Assembly: GCF_004345645.1 (NCBI RefSeq)
Contig: NZ_SLWS01000009.1
Span: 186,001-250,000, forward strand
DNA: 64,000 nucleotides
Direction of reading: 5' to 3'
Source of the DNA: Actinocrispum wychmicini
Lineage (GTDB): Bacteria > Actinomycetota > Actinomycetes > Mycobacteriales > Pseudonocardiaceae
Shown here: piece after piece, positions 38,677-47,395 of the stretch
Position numbering within the stretch: the first letter of the stretch is position 1
How the letters are laid out: each line of letters starts with the position of its first letter
The notes under the pieces: model-generated
Databases searched by the model: none
What the model was told of the DNA's origin: nothing
The model's input: only the letters and a program-made list of their open reading frames with translations
Translations under genes and position numbers: made by a program

Positions 38677-40024
38677 TGGACACAGACCTTTCAGGACCCC
38701 ATGCCGGGTAATGCGCGTCCGTTCGCCAGGCCAAGCGACCGCCGACCTGAATTCGATCCACCCGTCCCCCACCCGGCTCGCACAGGAACCGTCCCACATG
38801 AACGGAGACGCCGGTGACCAACTCTCGCATGACAAAACGGAGATCGTCGTAAAGCGTCAGCTCCGCGAATGGCTCACCATCGACGACGAGGCGCAGCGTG
38901 TCGTCTTTACCAGCAATTATCGAGTAGTTGGTGTCCCCGTTGACATAATCGCCCAGACAGTCGATCGGGAGCGCCGTCGACGGCCGCACGTCCTCGGTCG
39001 CGACGTAGTCCCCGACATCGACGCCGGCCTCGCGCAAATCCGCGACGAGATCCCGCCACATGGCGAATCCCGTATTCGCGTTCGTCGTCAACGCGACCAC
39101 CGTGGCATTGGCCGGGTCAATGCGCAGGTGGCTCGACGTGCCCTCGGTATTGCCGTCGTGGCCCCACCAGTCGCCGCCCTCGCCACGGAACAACGCCAGG
39201 CCCAGGCCCCACCCGTCGGCCAGGCCGAACGGCTCGGCCTCCGGCACCGCGGCCCGCATCTCGGCGAGCCCGGCCGGGTCGGGCAAGGTGGGCGACGACC
39301 CGCCGCCTAGGTGCATCCGGCCGAACGACACCAGGTCCGTCGCGCTCATCGCCAGGCCGCCGGCCGGCGCCTCGGCCGCCGTCATGGTCTGCTCCACCGC
39401 CCGCGTCCGGTCGAGCACCAGGTTCACCGAATGTCCGCTGACGATCGGCTCCGCCGGCCGCGGCCCCGCGACGAACGCGGCCGGAATACCCAGCGGGCGC
39501 AACAGAACCGCGTCGACCGCCTCCCACCAGGTCATCCCGGTCACGCGCTCGATCAGGTAGCCGACCAGGACGTAGCCGACACTCGAGTACGAGAAGCCGG
39601 CACCCGGCCGCTGCACCTCCGACAGGCCGTGGCAGCAGTCGAGCACGTAGCTGCGGGGCGTCACCGCCGGCACCTCGTCGTCGGGCAGGCCGCCGGTGTG
39701 GCTGAGCAGGCGACGCAACGTCAGCCCGGCCTGGAAATGACCGGGCAGGCCCCGTAACTCGGGGACGTCCGCCACCACCGGGCTGTCCAGGTCGAGCTCC
39801 CCGTCCGCGACCAGGACCATGGCCACCGTCGCGGTGAACGCCTTGGTGATCGAACCGACAGGGAACTTGGAGGTCAGGGTCAAGGCGCGGCCGGCGCCCC
39901 GCTCCTCTTCGCCGAACTCGGCCGCGGTCAGCTTCCCGTCGGCGAAGATGGCGAGCTGGGTACCCGGGATTCGGTACTCGTCCACTAAACGACGCAGACC
40001 CCCGAAAATACGACTGACGTCCAT
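38666..40024 (-). CDS. PBP-type stand-alone peptide cyclase (SurE-like)
   Basis: This 452-residue protein has the penicillin-binding protein/class C beta-lactamase fold, with SxxK as SITK (Ser58, Lys61), a Tyr146 motif YSS, and a late GHDGNTEG (His289). A C-terminal beta-rich domain of about 110 residues follows, as in SurE. No signal peptide is seen, so it acts in the cytoplasm. Known family: PBP-type thioesterases such as SurE are encoded beside synthetases that lack a TE domain and join a C-terminal D residue to an N-terminal L residue, making a macrolactam. Both conditions hold here. The usual YxN is YSS, a possible departure. The ATG at 40024 has GGAGAGG five bases upstream. Its last 11 nt overlap the NRPS-A start, indicating coupled translation. 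A plain serine hydrolase or resistance enzyme is the alternative, less likely by context. Confidence 0.88.
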   Translation of the reverse strand: MDVSRIFGGLRRLVDEYRIPGTQLAIFADGKLTAAEFGEEERGAGRALTLTSKFPVGSITKAFTATVAMVLVADGELDLDSPVVADVPELRGLPGHFQAGLTLRRLLSHTGGLPDDEVPAVTPRSYVLDCCHGLSEVQRPGAGFSYSSVGYVLVGYLIERVTGMTWWEAVDAVLLRPLGIPAAFVAGPRPAEPIVSGHSVNLVLDRTRAVEQTMTAAEAPAGGLAMSATDLVSFGRMHLGGGSSPTLPDPAGLAEMRAAVPEAEPFGLADGWGLGLALFRGEGGDWWGHDGNTEGTSSHLRIDPANATVVALTTNANTGFAMWRDLVADLREAGVDVGDYVATEDVRPSTALPIDCLGDYVNGDTNYSIIAGKDDTLRLVVDGEPFAELTLYDDLRFVMRELVTGVSVHVGRFLCEPGGGRVDRIQVGGRLAWRTDAHYPAWGPERSVSNGV

Positions 40025-40116
40025 TCTGCCTCTCCGTGGAGCGAGATCAACTTATCGCCTATCCAAGTCGCAGACAGCAGAACAAGAGCATCACAGAAAC
40101 GTTTCACCCGCAATGC

Positions 40117-40159
40117 CGTGGACAGTTCTGGACGACACCGGACAGCGTTGGACGCGCTT
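40117..40159 (-). promoter_or_regulatory. 10-bp-period direct repeats upstream of the NRPS operon
   Basis: On the minus strand the tetramer GTCC recurs four times at exact 10-bp spacing (plus-strand GGAC at 40120, 40130, 40140, 40150), in the 153-bp gap between the NB-ARC gene and the cyclase gene. Helically phased direct repeats are typical of activator sites, SARP sites among them. A 10-bp palindrome GAAACGTTTC lies at 40096-40105, nearer the start codon. I see no convincing -10 box, so the promoter itself is not placed. Confidence 0.45.
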
Positions 40160-40177
40160 GAAGTGCCGGAGTTCTTG

Positions 40178-41851
40178 TCACGAGGAGAAAGGACAGACCG
40201 GCGCTATCCGCTGGTCACAACGCAGCGAGCCGTCCGTCGTTCTGATCAAATTTTCGGGCGCCTGCCGATAGCGGTCGCCAATACCGTCCACTTGGACTAT
40301 TCCCCGCATATGCTTGCCCAGGGCGCACAGCCTGGTTGTGGCTTCGTCGCTCGACGCGATGGTGTCCGGACCAGTGCTGTCGGCGGTATTCTTCGCGGAT
40401 TTCAGATAGTACTGAAACACCCGAGCCACCGCGGCCCGCCGTTCGTCGGCCGTCTCGGTCTCGTGTGCCAACAAGTAGGCGTGGTGGCGCAGCAGCTCGT
40501 GCAGCCGGTATCTCCCGGCCGTCGGCTGCCGCAGCAGGTGCACGTCCAGCAACTCCTCCAAGGAGCGTTCGGCTTCGTCCCGACCGCAGCCGGCCAACGC
40601 GGCGACCACGTCGGCGCCGAACTCCTCGCCGGGAAGCATGCCGACGAGCCGGAACACCCTGCGCAGATCGGGCGAAAGATGCTGGTATGACACGGTGAAC
40701 GCGGCCGCGACACCACGGTCCTCAGCGGCCATCTCACTCAGCCGCCGGCCGTTCCGCATCCGGTCGGCGAGATCGGCGACCGTCCAGACCGGGCGGGTAC
40801 GCAGCCGCGAAGTCGTCAACCGGACCGCCAACGGCAAATGTCCGCACATTCGCACGACGTCCGCCACCGCGACGGGATCACGCCGGGCCCGGTCGTCGCC
40901 AAGAGCCCGGCCGAACAACGCGACAGCGTCGTTGCGGGGCAACACATCCAGCGACAACGTGTAGGCGGCGTCGAGGCCGACCAGCCGCCGCCGACTGGTC
41001 ACCACCGTCAGACAACCTGCCGTACCTGGCAGTAGGTGCCGGACCTGGTTCGCGTCAGCCGCGTCGTCCAGCACGATCAGCATCCTGCGACGGGCAAGCA
41101 GGGAACGCCACAACGCGGCCTGCGGATCCACCTCGTCCGGGATCCGGTCCGCCCCGACACCCCACGCCCGCAACAACGTCGCCAGCGCGGCCGCCGGCCG
41201 CAGCGGCTCCCGGCCGGCGGTGTGCGCGTGCAGGTCGATGAACAGCTGGCCGTCCGGATACCGCGCGGCGAGCTGGTGCGCGAGGTGCACCGCCAACGCG
41301 GTCTTGCCCACCCCGGCCATCCCGTCAATGGTCAAGACCACTGCCGCGGCGCCGTGATTGTCGTTGTTCGACAACACCGACGACAGCCACTGCAGTTCTT
41401 CCACCCGGCCGGTGAAGTCCACGACGTCACTGGGCAGGTCGTTACGGCCGACACCGCACGGGCCGTCCGGCGATCTCAGCGGTACGGTAACCGGTTCAGC
41501 GTGCCGTGCCACGATGGCGATCCGCCGCCAGGCCTCCCGCCACCGTTCGACCTCGTCGTGGATCTCGCTGACCGGCCTGCCGCCGGCCTTCAGGCACGCC
41601 CCCACGAACGCTTCGACGAACTCCATCCGTGGCAGGCCCTCACCGTTGAGCACCGCGGACGTCGTACTCGACGGCAGGACGTCCACCAGCGAACCGCTCG
41701 GGGCCCTGATCTGGCCACCCAGTGCCCTCAACCGCCGCAGCGACGGCTGCCCGGCCCACAGCCGCAACCGGTTCAGCAGCCCGACGAACTCGACGACACC
41801 TTTGCTGTTCAACGGATCCGGCACGGGGGTGCCAGGCTCCTGGGCCTTCAT
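40178..41851 (-). CDS. NB-ARC (STAND) ATPase regulator
   Basis: This 557-residue protein has an N-terminal region of about 90 residues that looks like the helix-turn-helix part of actinobacterial NB-ARC regulators (FVGLLNRLRLWAGQPSLRRL). An NB-ARC module follows with P-loop GMAGVGKT (177-184), Walker B LIVLDD (258-263), and GHLPLAVRL further on. A winged-helix-like segment (FRLVGMLPGEEFGADVVAAL) comes next. The usual long TPR tail is missing: the protein stops about 60 residues after the last recognisable helix. Start 41851 (ATG) has AGGAGATAG upstream. It lies directly upstream of the cyclase-NRPS operon on the same strand, so it is the obvious candidate pathway regulator; direct evidence is lacking. 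Confidence 0.82.
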   Translation of the reverse strand: MKAQEPGTPVPDPLNSKGVVEFVGLLNRLRLWAGQPSLRRLRALGGQIRAPSGSLVDVLPSSTTSAVLNGEGLPRMEFVEAFVGACLKAGGRPVSEIHDEVERWREAWRRIAIVARHAEPVTVPLRSPDGPCGVGRNDLPSDVVDFTGRVEELQWLSSVLSNNDNHGAAAVVLTIDGMAGVGKTALAVHLAHQLAARYPDGQLFIDLHAHTAGREPLRPAAALATLLRAWGVGADRIPDEVDPQAALWRSLLARRRMLIVLDDAADANQVRHLLPGTAGCLTVVTSRRRLVGLDAAYTLSLDVLPRNDAVALFGRALGDDRARRDPVAVADVVRMCGHLPLAVRLTTSRLRTRPVWTVADLADRMRNGRRLSEMAAEDRGVAAAFTVSYQHLSPDLRRVFRLVGMLPGEEFGADVVAALAGCGRDEAERSLEELLDVHLLRQPTAGRYRLHELLRHHAYLLAHETETADERRAAVARVFQYYLKSAKNTADSTGPDTIASSDEATTRLCALGKHMRGIVQVDGIGDRYRQAPENLIRTTDGSLRCDQRIAPVCPFSS

Positions 41852-42318
41852 GCCTATCTCCTGCGCACCTGGACTCCAGCGCGCGTACAACGAACCGAAC
41901 TGTCAACTGTGGACGAACACCACCTGGCCGGGCACGCTCCTGACATCAGCTTCCTCTCCGCTCATGCCGGTAAGCAAGTCGTTACACAACGCCACCAACG
42001 ACACCACACTTACCCAGACTCGGCCCGACCGAACCACATACTGGACCGTAGCCTCCAGACGACACAGCAACTAGGCCGACCGGCGTAACACCGCGGAGCG
42101 CGCCCCTCATTTGTCGCGGGCTCACCGGCCAGGATCATCCTACCTCGCTCGGTGAAAACGGACACACCAACTGTCGTCGGACAACCACCTCCAAACCGGA
42201 AATCGTTGGCTCACAATGACACTGATGATCTCGCACGGCCCAGGTCACATGCCATCGGCGCGGTAGCCGGCCGGCCACGACGGCACTGGCCAACCGGCCC
42301 GCTCTCCCGCCAACCGGG
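41852..42318. other. Intergenic region between NB-ARC regulator and TauD-like gene
   Basis: No convincing gene in 467 bp. A TTGACA sequence on the minus strand (41901-41906) lies about 50 bp before the NB-ARC start, but no matching -10 box is seen. A GGCCA/TGGCC inverted repeat with a 9-nt loop (42273-42291) lies just past the TauD-like gene and could be a weak terminator. Confidence 0.4.
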
Positions 42319-43236
42319 TCAGACGCTGGAGAAGTGGGTCGCGTCGCCGGTGACCGTGGTGCTGGCGACGCCGTCGACACTCACCGGGACGTCACCCGCG
42401 ATGGTGATCCGGTGCAGGCGGCGGTGGGCGTCGTCGTAGTCGGCGACGCCGTAGTGCTGGGTGGCCCGGTTGTCCCAGATGGCCACGTCGCCGTCGGCCC
42501 ACTGCCACCGCACGGTGTTCTCCAGCCGCGTCACGCGGTTCTGCAGCAGCTCGAAGATCGCGTGTGACTCGGTAGGAGTCAGGCCGACGATCCGCTTGAC
42601 GAAATGGCCCAGGAGCAATGCCCGTTCACCGGTCTCCGGGTGCACGCGGACCAGCGGGTGTTCGGTCTCGTACCGCTGCGACACGAACTCGTCCCGGTAG
42701 GCCTTCTCCTGCACGTCCACCCCGCCGATCCGGGTCGAGTCGACGTGCCCGGCGTAGTCGTAGACGTTGGTGTGCACCGCCCACAACCGGTCCACCAGCG
42801 CTTTCAGCGCCTCGGGCAGGTTGTCGTACGCGAGCGCGGTGTTGGCCCACACGGTGTTTCCGCCGTAGGGCGGCAGGTCGACGGCCCGCAGGATGCTGAT
42901 CGCCGGCACCCGGTCGACGAACGTGACGTCGGTGTGCCAGCTGTTGGCCTTGCCGTAGTCGGAGTCGAACGCCAGCACATTGGTGTGTTCCCGGCCCTTG
43001 ACCGTCGGGTGGGCCAGGGTCGGCTCGCCGAGCAGCCGGGCGAACGCGAGCTGCCCGGTGTCGTCCAGGTGCCCCTGATCGCGGAAGAACACGACCTTGT
43101 TGGCAAGCAGCGCCGCCCTGATCGCGGCGACGGCGTCCGGCGCCAGTTCGCCGCCGAGCCGGACACGGTCGATCCGTGCGCCGATGCCCGCGCCCAGTTT
43201 GTGCACGGTGACTTCGGTGGACAGCTGTGCGGTCAT
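42319..43236 (-). CDS. TauD/TfdA family 2-oxoglutarate dioxygenase
   Basis: This 305-residue Fe(II)/2-oxoglutarate enzyme has metal ligands His101 and Asp103 in SWHTDVTF and His261 in WDNRATQHY, followed by an Arg-rich RRLHRITIAG that binds the co-substrate. This is the TauD/alkylsulfatase pattern; such enzymes release sulfite or sulfate from taurine, alkylsulfonates or alkyl sulfates. The ATG at 43236 has AAAGGA upstream; earlier in-frame codons lack one. It diverges from the sulfonate-type transporter genes, which supports a role in organosulfur use rather than in the neighbouring peptide cluster. The exact substrate is unknown. Confidence 0.92.
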   Translation of the reverse strand: MTAQLSTEVTVHKLGAGIGARIDRVRLGGELAPDAVAAIRAALLANKVVFFRDQGHLDDTGQLAFARLLGEPTLAHPTVKGREHTNVLAFDSDYGKANSWHTDVTFVDRVPAISILRAVDLPPYGGNTVWANTALAYDNLPEALKALVDRLWAVHTNVYDYAGHVDSTRIGGVDVQEKAYRDEFVSQRYETEHPLVRVHPETGERALLLGHFVKRIVGLTPTESHAIFELLQNRVTRLENTVRWQWADGDVAIWDNRATQHYGVADYDDAHRRLHRITIAGDVPVSVDGVASTTVTGDATHFSSV

Positions 43237-43300
43237 CGCGGATGTCCTTTCGCGAGAAGCGGTTTCGATCAACGATGCGCGACCGGACACAGCGGGCACA

Positions 43301-43320
43301 ACTTTCCTCGGCCGGAAAGT
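43301..43320. promoter_or_regulatory. Inverted repeat in the divergent TauD-transporter promoter region
   Basis: A perfect 7-bp inverted repeat ACTTTCC/GGAAAGT separated by 6 nt sits between two divergent genes, 65 bp from the TauD-like start. It is a good candidate operator for a dimeric regulator, possibly the ROK protein encoded in the operon. Confidence 0.45.
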
Positions 43321-43433
43321 AAGTCGTCCCACCAGGTGGACGGGGCTCGACTTCGTTGCGCGGAGAAATTAACGAGTGGATGTCCAGGGTCGTGGACCGT
43401 CGACTCCATGATGTGGGACGCCCGGTAGGCGTG

Positions 43434-43462
43434 TTGACCGGGCCTGACCTGGGTGTGAGGCT
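43434..43462 (+). promoter_or_regulatory. Possible promoter of the sulfonate transporter operon
   Basis: TTGACC at 43434-43439 is followed after 17 nt by GAGGCT, which keeps only the two most conserved -10 bases. It is placed about 50 bp before the GTG start of the binding protein. Weak evidence. Confidence 0.3.
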
Positions 43463-43512
43463 CTGCGTCGTGCGCCAGTCCGCACTTTTTGGTTCCCAGC
43501 AAAGGATTCGAC

Positions 43513-44517
43513 GTGACCAGCACCCGACGGGACTTCCTCGGCCTGACCTTCCTCGGCTTGGCGGCGGCCACCGTCGGCTGTTCGACCGCCGCCGGCGCCG
43601 GCGGTGAGACCAAGACAGTGCGCTACCAGGGCTCGGTGGGGGACGTCACCCTGCCCGAACTCGCCGCGGACCTGGGCTACCTCGGCGACCTCAAACTGGA
43701 GTGGGTCGGCAACACCATCAGCGGTCCGCAGGACATCCAGTCCGCCGCCACCGGGCAGGTGGACTTCGGCGGCGCGTTCAACGGCGCGGTGGTCAAGCTC
43801 AGGGCCGCGGGCGCGCCGATCAAGGCGGTGATCGGCTACTACGGCGCCGACGAGTTCGCCTACAACGGTTTCTACGTGACCGAGGACAGTCCGGTTAGGA
43901 CAGCGCGGGACCTGTTCGGCAAGAAGGTCGGGATGAACACGCTCGGCGCGCACAGCGAGGCGATGCTCGACATCTACCTCAAGCGCGACGGCCTCACCCT
44001 CGACGAGATCAAGAAGGTGGAGCCGATCGTGGTGCCGCCGGTGAACACCGAACAGTCGTTGCGGCAGAACCAGATCGAGGTCGGTGTGCTCGGCGGTATC
44101 CTGCGCGACAAGGCGTTGGAGAAGGGCCGCATCCGCAAGCTGTTCTCCGACTACGACCTGCTCGGCGCGTTCACCGCGGGTACGTACGTGTTCACCGAGA
44201 AGTTCCTCAGGGACAACCCGAACACGGCGCGCACGTTCGTCACCGGTGTGGCGAAGGCGATCGAATGGAGCCGTATCACCCCGCGGGACCAGGTGGTCGC
44301 GCGCAAGGTCGACATCGTCAAGAAGCGCGGCCGCAACGAGGACGGGTCCGCGCTGAAGTACTGGAAGTCCAACGGTATCGCGGAGAAGGGCGGCCGGATC
44401 GTGGACAAGGAGCTCGGCCTGTGGGTCGACTGGCTGGTCGACCGCGGCGAGATCAAGCCGGGCCAGGTGCGGGCCGCGGACCTGTACACCAACGACTTCA
44501 ACGACGTCGCCCGATGA
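43513..44517 (+). CDS. Sulfonate-type ABC transporter substrate-binding lipoprotein
   Basis: This 334-residue periplasmic-binding-type protein starts VTSTRRDFLGLTF, a twin-arginine leader that ends in a lipobox (ATVGC), so it is probably exported folded and lipid-anchored. The body has the SsuA/TauA/NMT1 layout: VTLPELAADLGYL, SGPQDIQSAATGQVDFGGAF, and FGKKVGMNTLGAHSEAML. The GTG at 43513 is chosen over a TTG 24 nt upstream because AAAGGA lies 7 nt before it. It binds an alkylsulfonate, taurine or similar ligand by family. The stop overlaps the ATPase start (ATGA). Confidence 0.9.
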   Translation: MTSTRRDFLGLTFLGLAAATVGCSTAAGAGGETKTVRYQGSVGDVTLPELAADLGYLGDLKLEWVGNTISGPQDIQSAATGQVDFGGAFNGAVVKLRAAGAPIKAVIGYYGADEFAYNGFYVTEDSPVRTARDLFGKKVGMNTLGAHSEAMLDIYLKRDGLTLDEIKKVEPIVVPPVNTEQSLRQNQIEVGVLGGILRDKALEKGRIRKLFSDYDLLGAFTAGTYVFTEKFLRDNPNTARTFVTGVAKAIEWSRITPRDQVVARKVDIVKKRGRNEDGSALKYWKSNGIAEKGGRIVDKELGLWVDWLVDRGEIKPGQVRAADLYTNDFNDVAR

Positions 44518-45335
44518 CCACCCAGATCAGCTTCCGTAACGTGACCAAGCGGTTCCTGGTCAAGGACCGCGAGTCCCGGCGGCGCACCGAGTTCACCGCG
44601 GTCGAGGGCGTCGACCTGGACGTCGCGCGCGGCGAGTTCGTGGTGCTGGTGGGACCGAGCGGGTGCGGCAAGTCCACTTTGCTCGACCTGCTGGGTGGGC
44701 TGACCGAGCCGACCGAGGGCGAGATCCGGTTGGACGGCGTGCCGGTCACCGGTCCCGGACTCGATCGGGGCATCGTGTTCCAGCAGTACGCGTTGCTGCC
44801 GTGGCGCACCGCGCAGGGGAATGTCGAGTTCGGACTGGAGGCGACCGGCGTACCCCGCCGGCAACGCGCCGACCGCGCCCGGGAGTTCCTGGACCTGGTG
44901 GGGCTCAAAGGTTTCGAGGAACGACACCCGCACCAGCTGTCGGGCGGCATGCGGCAGCGGGTCGCGATCGCGCGCAGCCTGGCGTACGACCCGAACGTCC
45001 TGTTGATGGACGAGCCGTTCGCCGCACTGGACGCGCAGACCCGCGAGTCCTTGCAGGACGAACTGTTGCGCATCTGGCAGCGCACCGGCAAGACCGTCGT
45101 GTTCATCACGCACGCCATCGACGAGGCCGTCTACTTGGGACAACGGGTGGCCGTGCTGACGTCGCGACCCGGCCGGGTCAAGCAGGTGGTGCCGATCGAG
45201 CTGGCCGACCGGACCAGCCAAGTGGACCTCCGGTCCAGTTCCGCGTTTGCCCGCTACCGGCACCAGATCTGGGACCTGTTGCGCGACGAGGTGTCCCGTG
45301 CCCAGCGACAGGAAAAGGAAGTGGTGGGGGCATGA
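44514..45335 (+). CDS. Sulfonate-type ABC transporter ATPase
   Basis: 273-residue SsuB/TauB-like ATPase with Walker A GPSGCGKST (48-56), Q-loop FQQYALLPW, signature LSGGMRQRVAIAR, Walker B VLLMDEPF, and switch His in FITHAIDEA. It overlaps its neighbours by 4 nt at both ends (ATGA), so the three transporter genes form a tightly coupled operon. It powers import of the ligand held by the binding protein. Confidence 0.96.
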   Translation: MTTQISFRNVTKRFLVKDRESRRRTEFTAVEGVDLDVARGEFVVLVGPSGCGKSTLLDLLGGLTEPTEGEIRLDGVPVTGPGLDRGIVFQQYALLPWRTAQGNVEFGLEATGVPRRQRADRAREFLDLVGLKGFEERHPHQLSGGMRQRVAIARSLAYDPNVLLMDEPFAALDAQTRESLQDELLRIWQRTGKTVVFITHAIDEAVYLGQRVAVLTSRPGRVKQVVPIELADRTSQVDLRSSSAFARYRHQIWDLLRDEVSRAQRQEKEVVGA

Positions 45336-46186
45336 CCGAATTCATGGTACGGGAACGCGCGACACACCATCCCGCAACGCGCGACACACCGGCTGTTGGG
45401 GTGCACGTGGGGCGACGGGTTGGCGGGGTGCTGGTGACTGCCGCTGGGAAGGTGGTGGCTGTTGCCTTGTTGCTGGGTGTTTGGGAGGTCGCGCCGCGGC
45501 TCGGGCTGGTGGACGGGACGTTCTTGCCGCCGTTCTCGACTGTGCTCGGGGCTTGGTGGGATCTGCTTGGCAATGGACAGCTGGCCAGCAACACCGAGGC
45601 GAGCCTGGTCCGGTCGCTGGCCGGGTTCGGGCTCGCGGTGGCCGTCGCCGTTCCGCTCGGCCTGCTGATCGGCTGGTACAAACCGGTCGCCACGCTGCTC
45701 GGGCCGCTGCTCGAAGTGTTCCGCAACACCGCCGCGCTGGCGTTGCTGCCGGTGTTCGTGCTGCTGCTCGGCATCGGCGAGACGTCGAAGATCGCCATCG
45801 TGTTCTACGCCTGCACGTGGCCGATCCTGCTGAACACGATCAGCGCGGTCCGTGATGTCGACCCGACCCTGCTGCGGCTGGCCAAATCCATGGACCTGTC
45901 CGGATTCCGGCTGTTCCAGAAGGTGATCCTGCCCGCGGCCACACCCACCGTGTTCACCGGGATCCGGCTGGCCGGCGCGGTGTCCATCCTGGTGCTCGTG
46001 GCCGCCGAGATGGTCGGCGCCAAGGCCGGTCTCGGCTACCTGGTCAACGCCGCCCAGTTCAACTTCGCCATCCCGCAGATGTACGCGGGCATCATCACCA
46101 TCTCCGCCATCGGCGTGCTGTTCAACCAGGCACTGGTCGCGTTGGAACGCCGGTTCACGTCATGGCGCGTGCCGGTCGGAGCCTGA
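45332..46186 (+). CDS. Sulfonate-type ABC transporter permease
   Basis: 284-residue SsuC/TauC-like permease with about six membrane helices, starting after a 30-residue cytoplasmic leader. The EAA-type loop is seen around LAKSMDLSGFRLFQKVILPAA. The ATG at 45332 overlaps the ATPase stop. The stop at 46184-46186 overlaps the ROK start by one base (TGATG). Confidence 0.95.
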   Translation: MTEFMVRERATHHPATRDTPAVGVHVGRRVGGVLVTAAGKVVAVALLLGVWEVAPRLGLVDGTFLPPFSTVLGAWWDLLGNGQLASNTEASLVRSLAGFGLAVAVAVPLGLLIGWYKPVATLLGPLLEVFRNTAALALLPVFVLLLGIGETSKIAIVFYACTWPILLNTISAVRDVDPTLLRLAKSMDLSGFRLFQKVILPAATPTVFTGIRLAGAVSILVLVAAEMVGAKAGLGYLVNAAQFNFAIPQMYAGIITISAIGVLFNQALVALERRFTSWRVPVGA

Positions 46187-47394
46187 TGAGCGAGCTGACC
46201 ATCGCGGCCTTGCCGGGCGAGCACCGACGCGGTTCGGCCGCGTCGGTGCTGTTGGGCGCCGTGCTGCGGCAGGGGCCGGTCGCCCGCAGCACCATCGCCC
46301 GGCTGACCGGGCTCAGCCCGGCCGCGGTGACCAGGCACTGCGTCGCACTCGCCGATCTCGGCCTGCTCACCGAGGTGGTCGGCCCAGTGCCGTACCAGGG
46401 CGTCGGCCGGCCGCACATCCCGCTGGACATCGACACCGGCCGGCATATTGTCGCCGGTATCCACATCGCCCATGAATACTGCACACTGGCCCTGCTGGAC
46501 CTGCGCGGCCGGGTACGGGTCCAACTCCGGGTGCCGCACCAGAATCCGGACGACCCGCGACAGGTGCTGACCGACGCCGCCGACAGGTTGGTGCGACTGC
46601 ACGGTGAACTGCTCCCTGGACGCATCCCGCTGGGCCTCGGCGTCGCCGCAGGCGGATGGGTCGACACCGAGCACGGCGTCCTGGTGGAGCACGCCTCGCT
46701 CGGCTGGCGCGGAGTGGCCGTGCGGGAACTGCTCACCGCGCGGACCGGCTTACCGGTCCTTGTGGACAGTCACGCGCGTGCCCTGGCCAGGGCGGAGCAA
46801 CTGTTCGGCGCGGCGGGCCATCGCGAGTCCATGGTCCACCTGTTCGTCGGCAACGTCGTGGACGCCGCCATCGTCACTGGAGGCGCCACACATCGCGGGG
46901 CCCGTTCGGCGGCCGGCGAGGTGGCCCACCTGGCGCTGGGGGACGCGACGGTCCGCTGCCCGTGCGGCCGGTACGGCTGCCTGGAGGCCACTGTGTCCGA
47001 CCGGGCCTGGGCCTGGCGGGCGTACCGGGCGGGTGTGATCGACCGGCCGTCCATCGCGGACCTCGGCGACGCGGCCGTCGGCGGGTCACCGGCGGCGGTC
47101 CAGCTGCTCGTCGAGCGGGCCACGCTGGTCGGCCGGGCCGCGGCGGTGCTGGTCGACATCGTCAACCCGGAGGTGCTGGTGGTCACCGAACTCGGCGTGA
47201 TCCGGCTGGCCGAATGCGTCGCCGCACTGCGGGCCGAGGTCGCCGCGACGTCGCGGCTGGGCACGTCGGCCGACACGACAGTGCCGAGCAGTTTCGGTGA
47301 GGACGTCCTCGGGGTGGCCGCCGGCGCGGTGCAGCTGGACGCCATCTACACCGACCCACTGAGTATCCACAACCCGATCCGACTGGGAGTCTGA
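46186..47394 (+). CDS. ROK-family transcriptional regulator
   Basis: This 402-residue protein has an N-terminal winged helix (about residues 20-75, VARSTIARLTGLSPAAVTRHC) joined to a ROK domain. The ROK zinc motif reads CPCGRYGCLE and an N-terminal IHIAHEYCTLALLDLRG phosphate-binding segment is present. ROK regulators respond to sugars or other small ligands. Here it is translationally coupled to an organosulfur transporter, so it probably controls this operon and the divergent dioxygenase; the inverted repeat at 43301 is a candidate target. Ligand unknown. Confidence 0.9.
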   Translation: MSELTIAALPGEHRRGSAASVLLGAVLRQGPVARSTIARLTGLSPAAVTRHCVALADLGLLTEVVGPVPYQGVGRPHIPLDIDTGRHIVAGIHIAHEYCTLALLDLRGRVRVQLRVPHQNPDDPRQVLTDAADRLVRLHGELLPGRIPLGLGVAAGGWVDTEHGVLVEHASLGWRGVAVRELLTARTGLPVLVDSHARALARAEQLFGAAGHRESMVHLFVGNVVDAAIVTGGATHRGARSAAGEVAHLALGDATVRCPCGRYGCLEATVSDRAWAWRAYRAGVIDRPSIADLGDAAVGGSPAAVQLLVERATLVGRAAAVLVDIVNPEVLVVTELGVIRLAECVAALRAEVAATSRLGTSADTTVPSSFGEDVLGVAAGAVQLDAIYTDPLSIHNPIRLGV

Positions 47395-47395
47395 G

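Noticed and set aside
38677..38835. Longer start of NRPS-A at 38835
   Set aside because: It would overlap the cyclase gene by 170 nt; the ATG at 38676 has a ribosome site and begins a normal adenylation domain.
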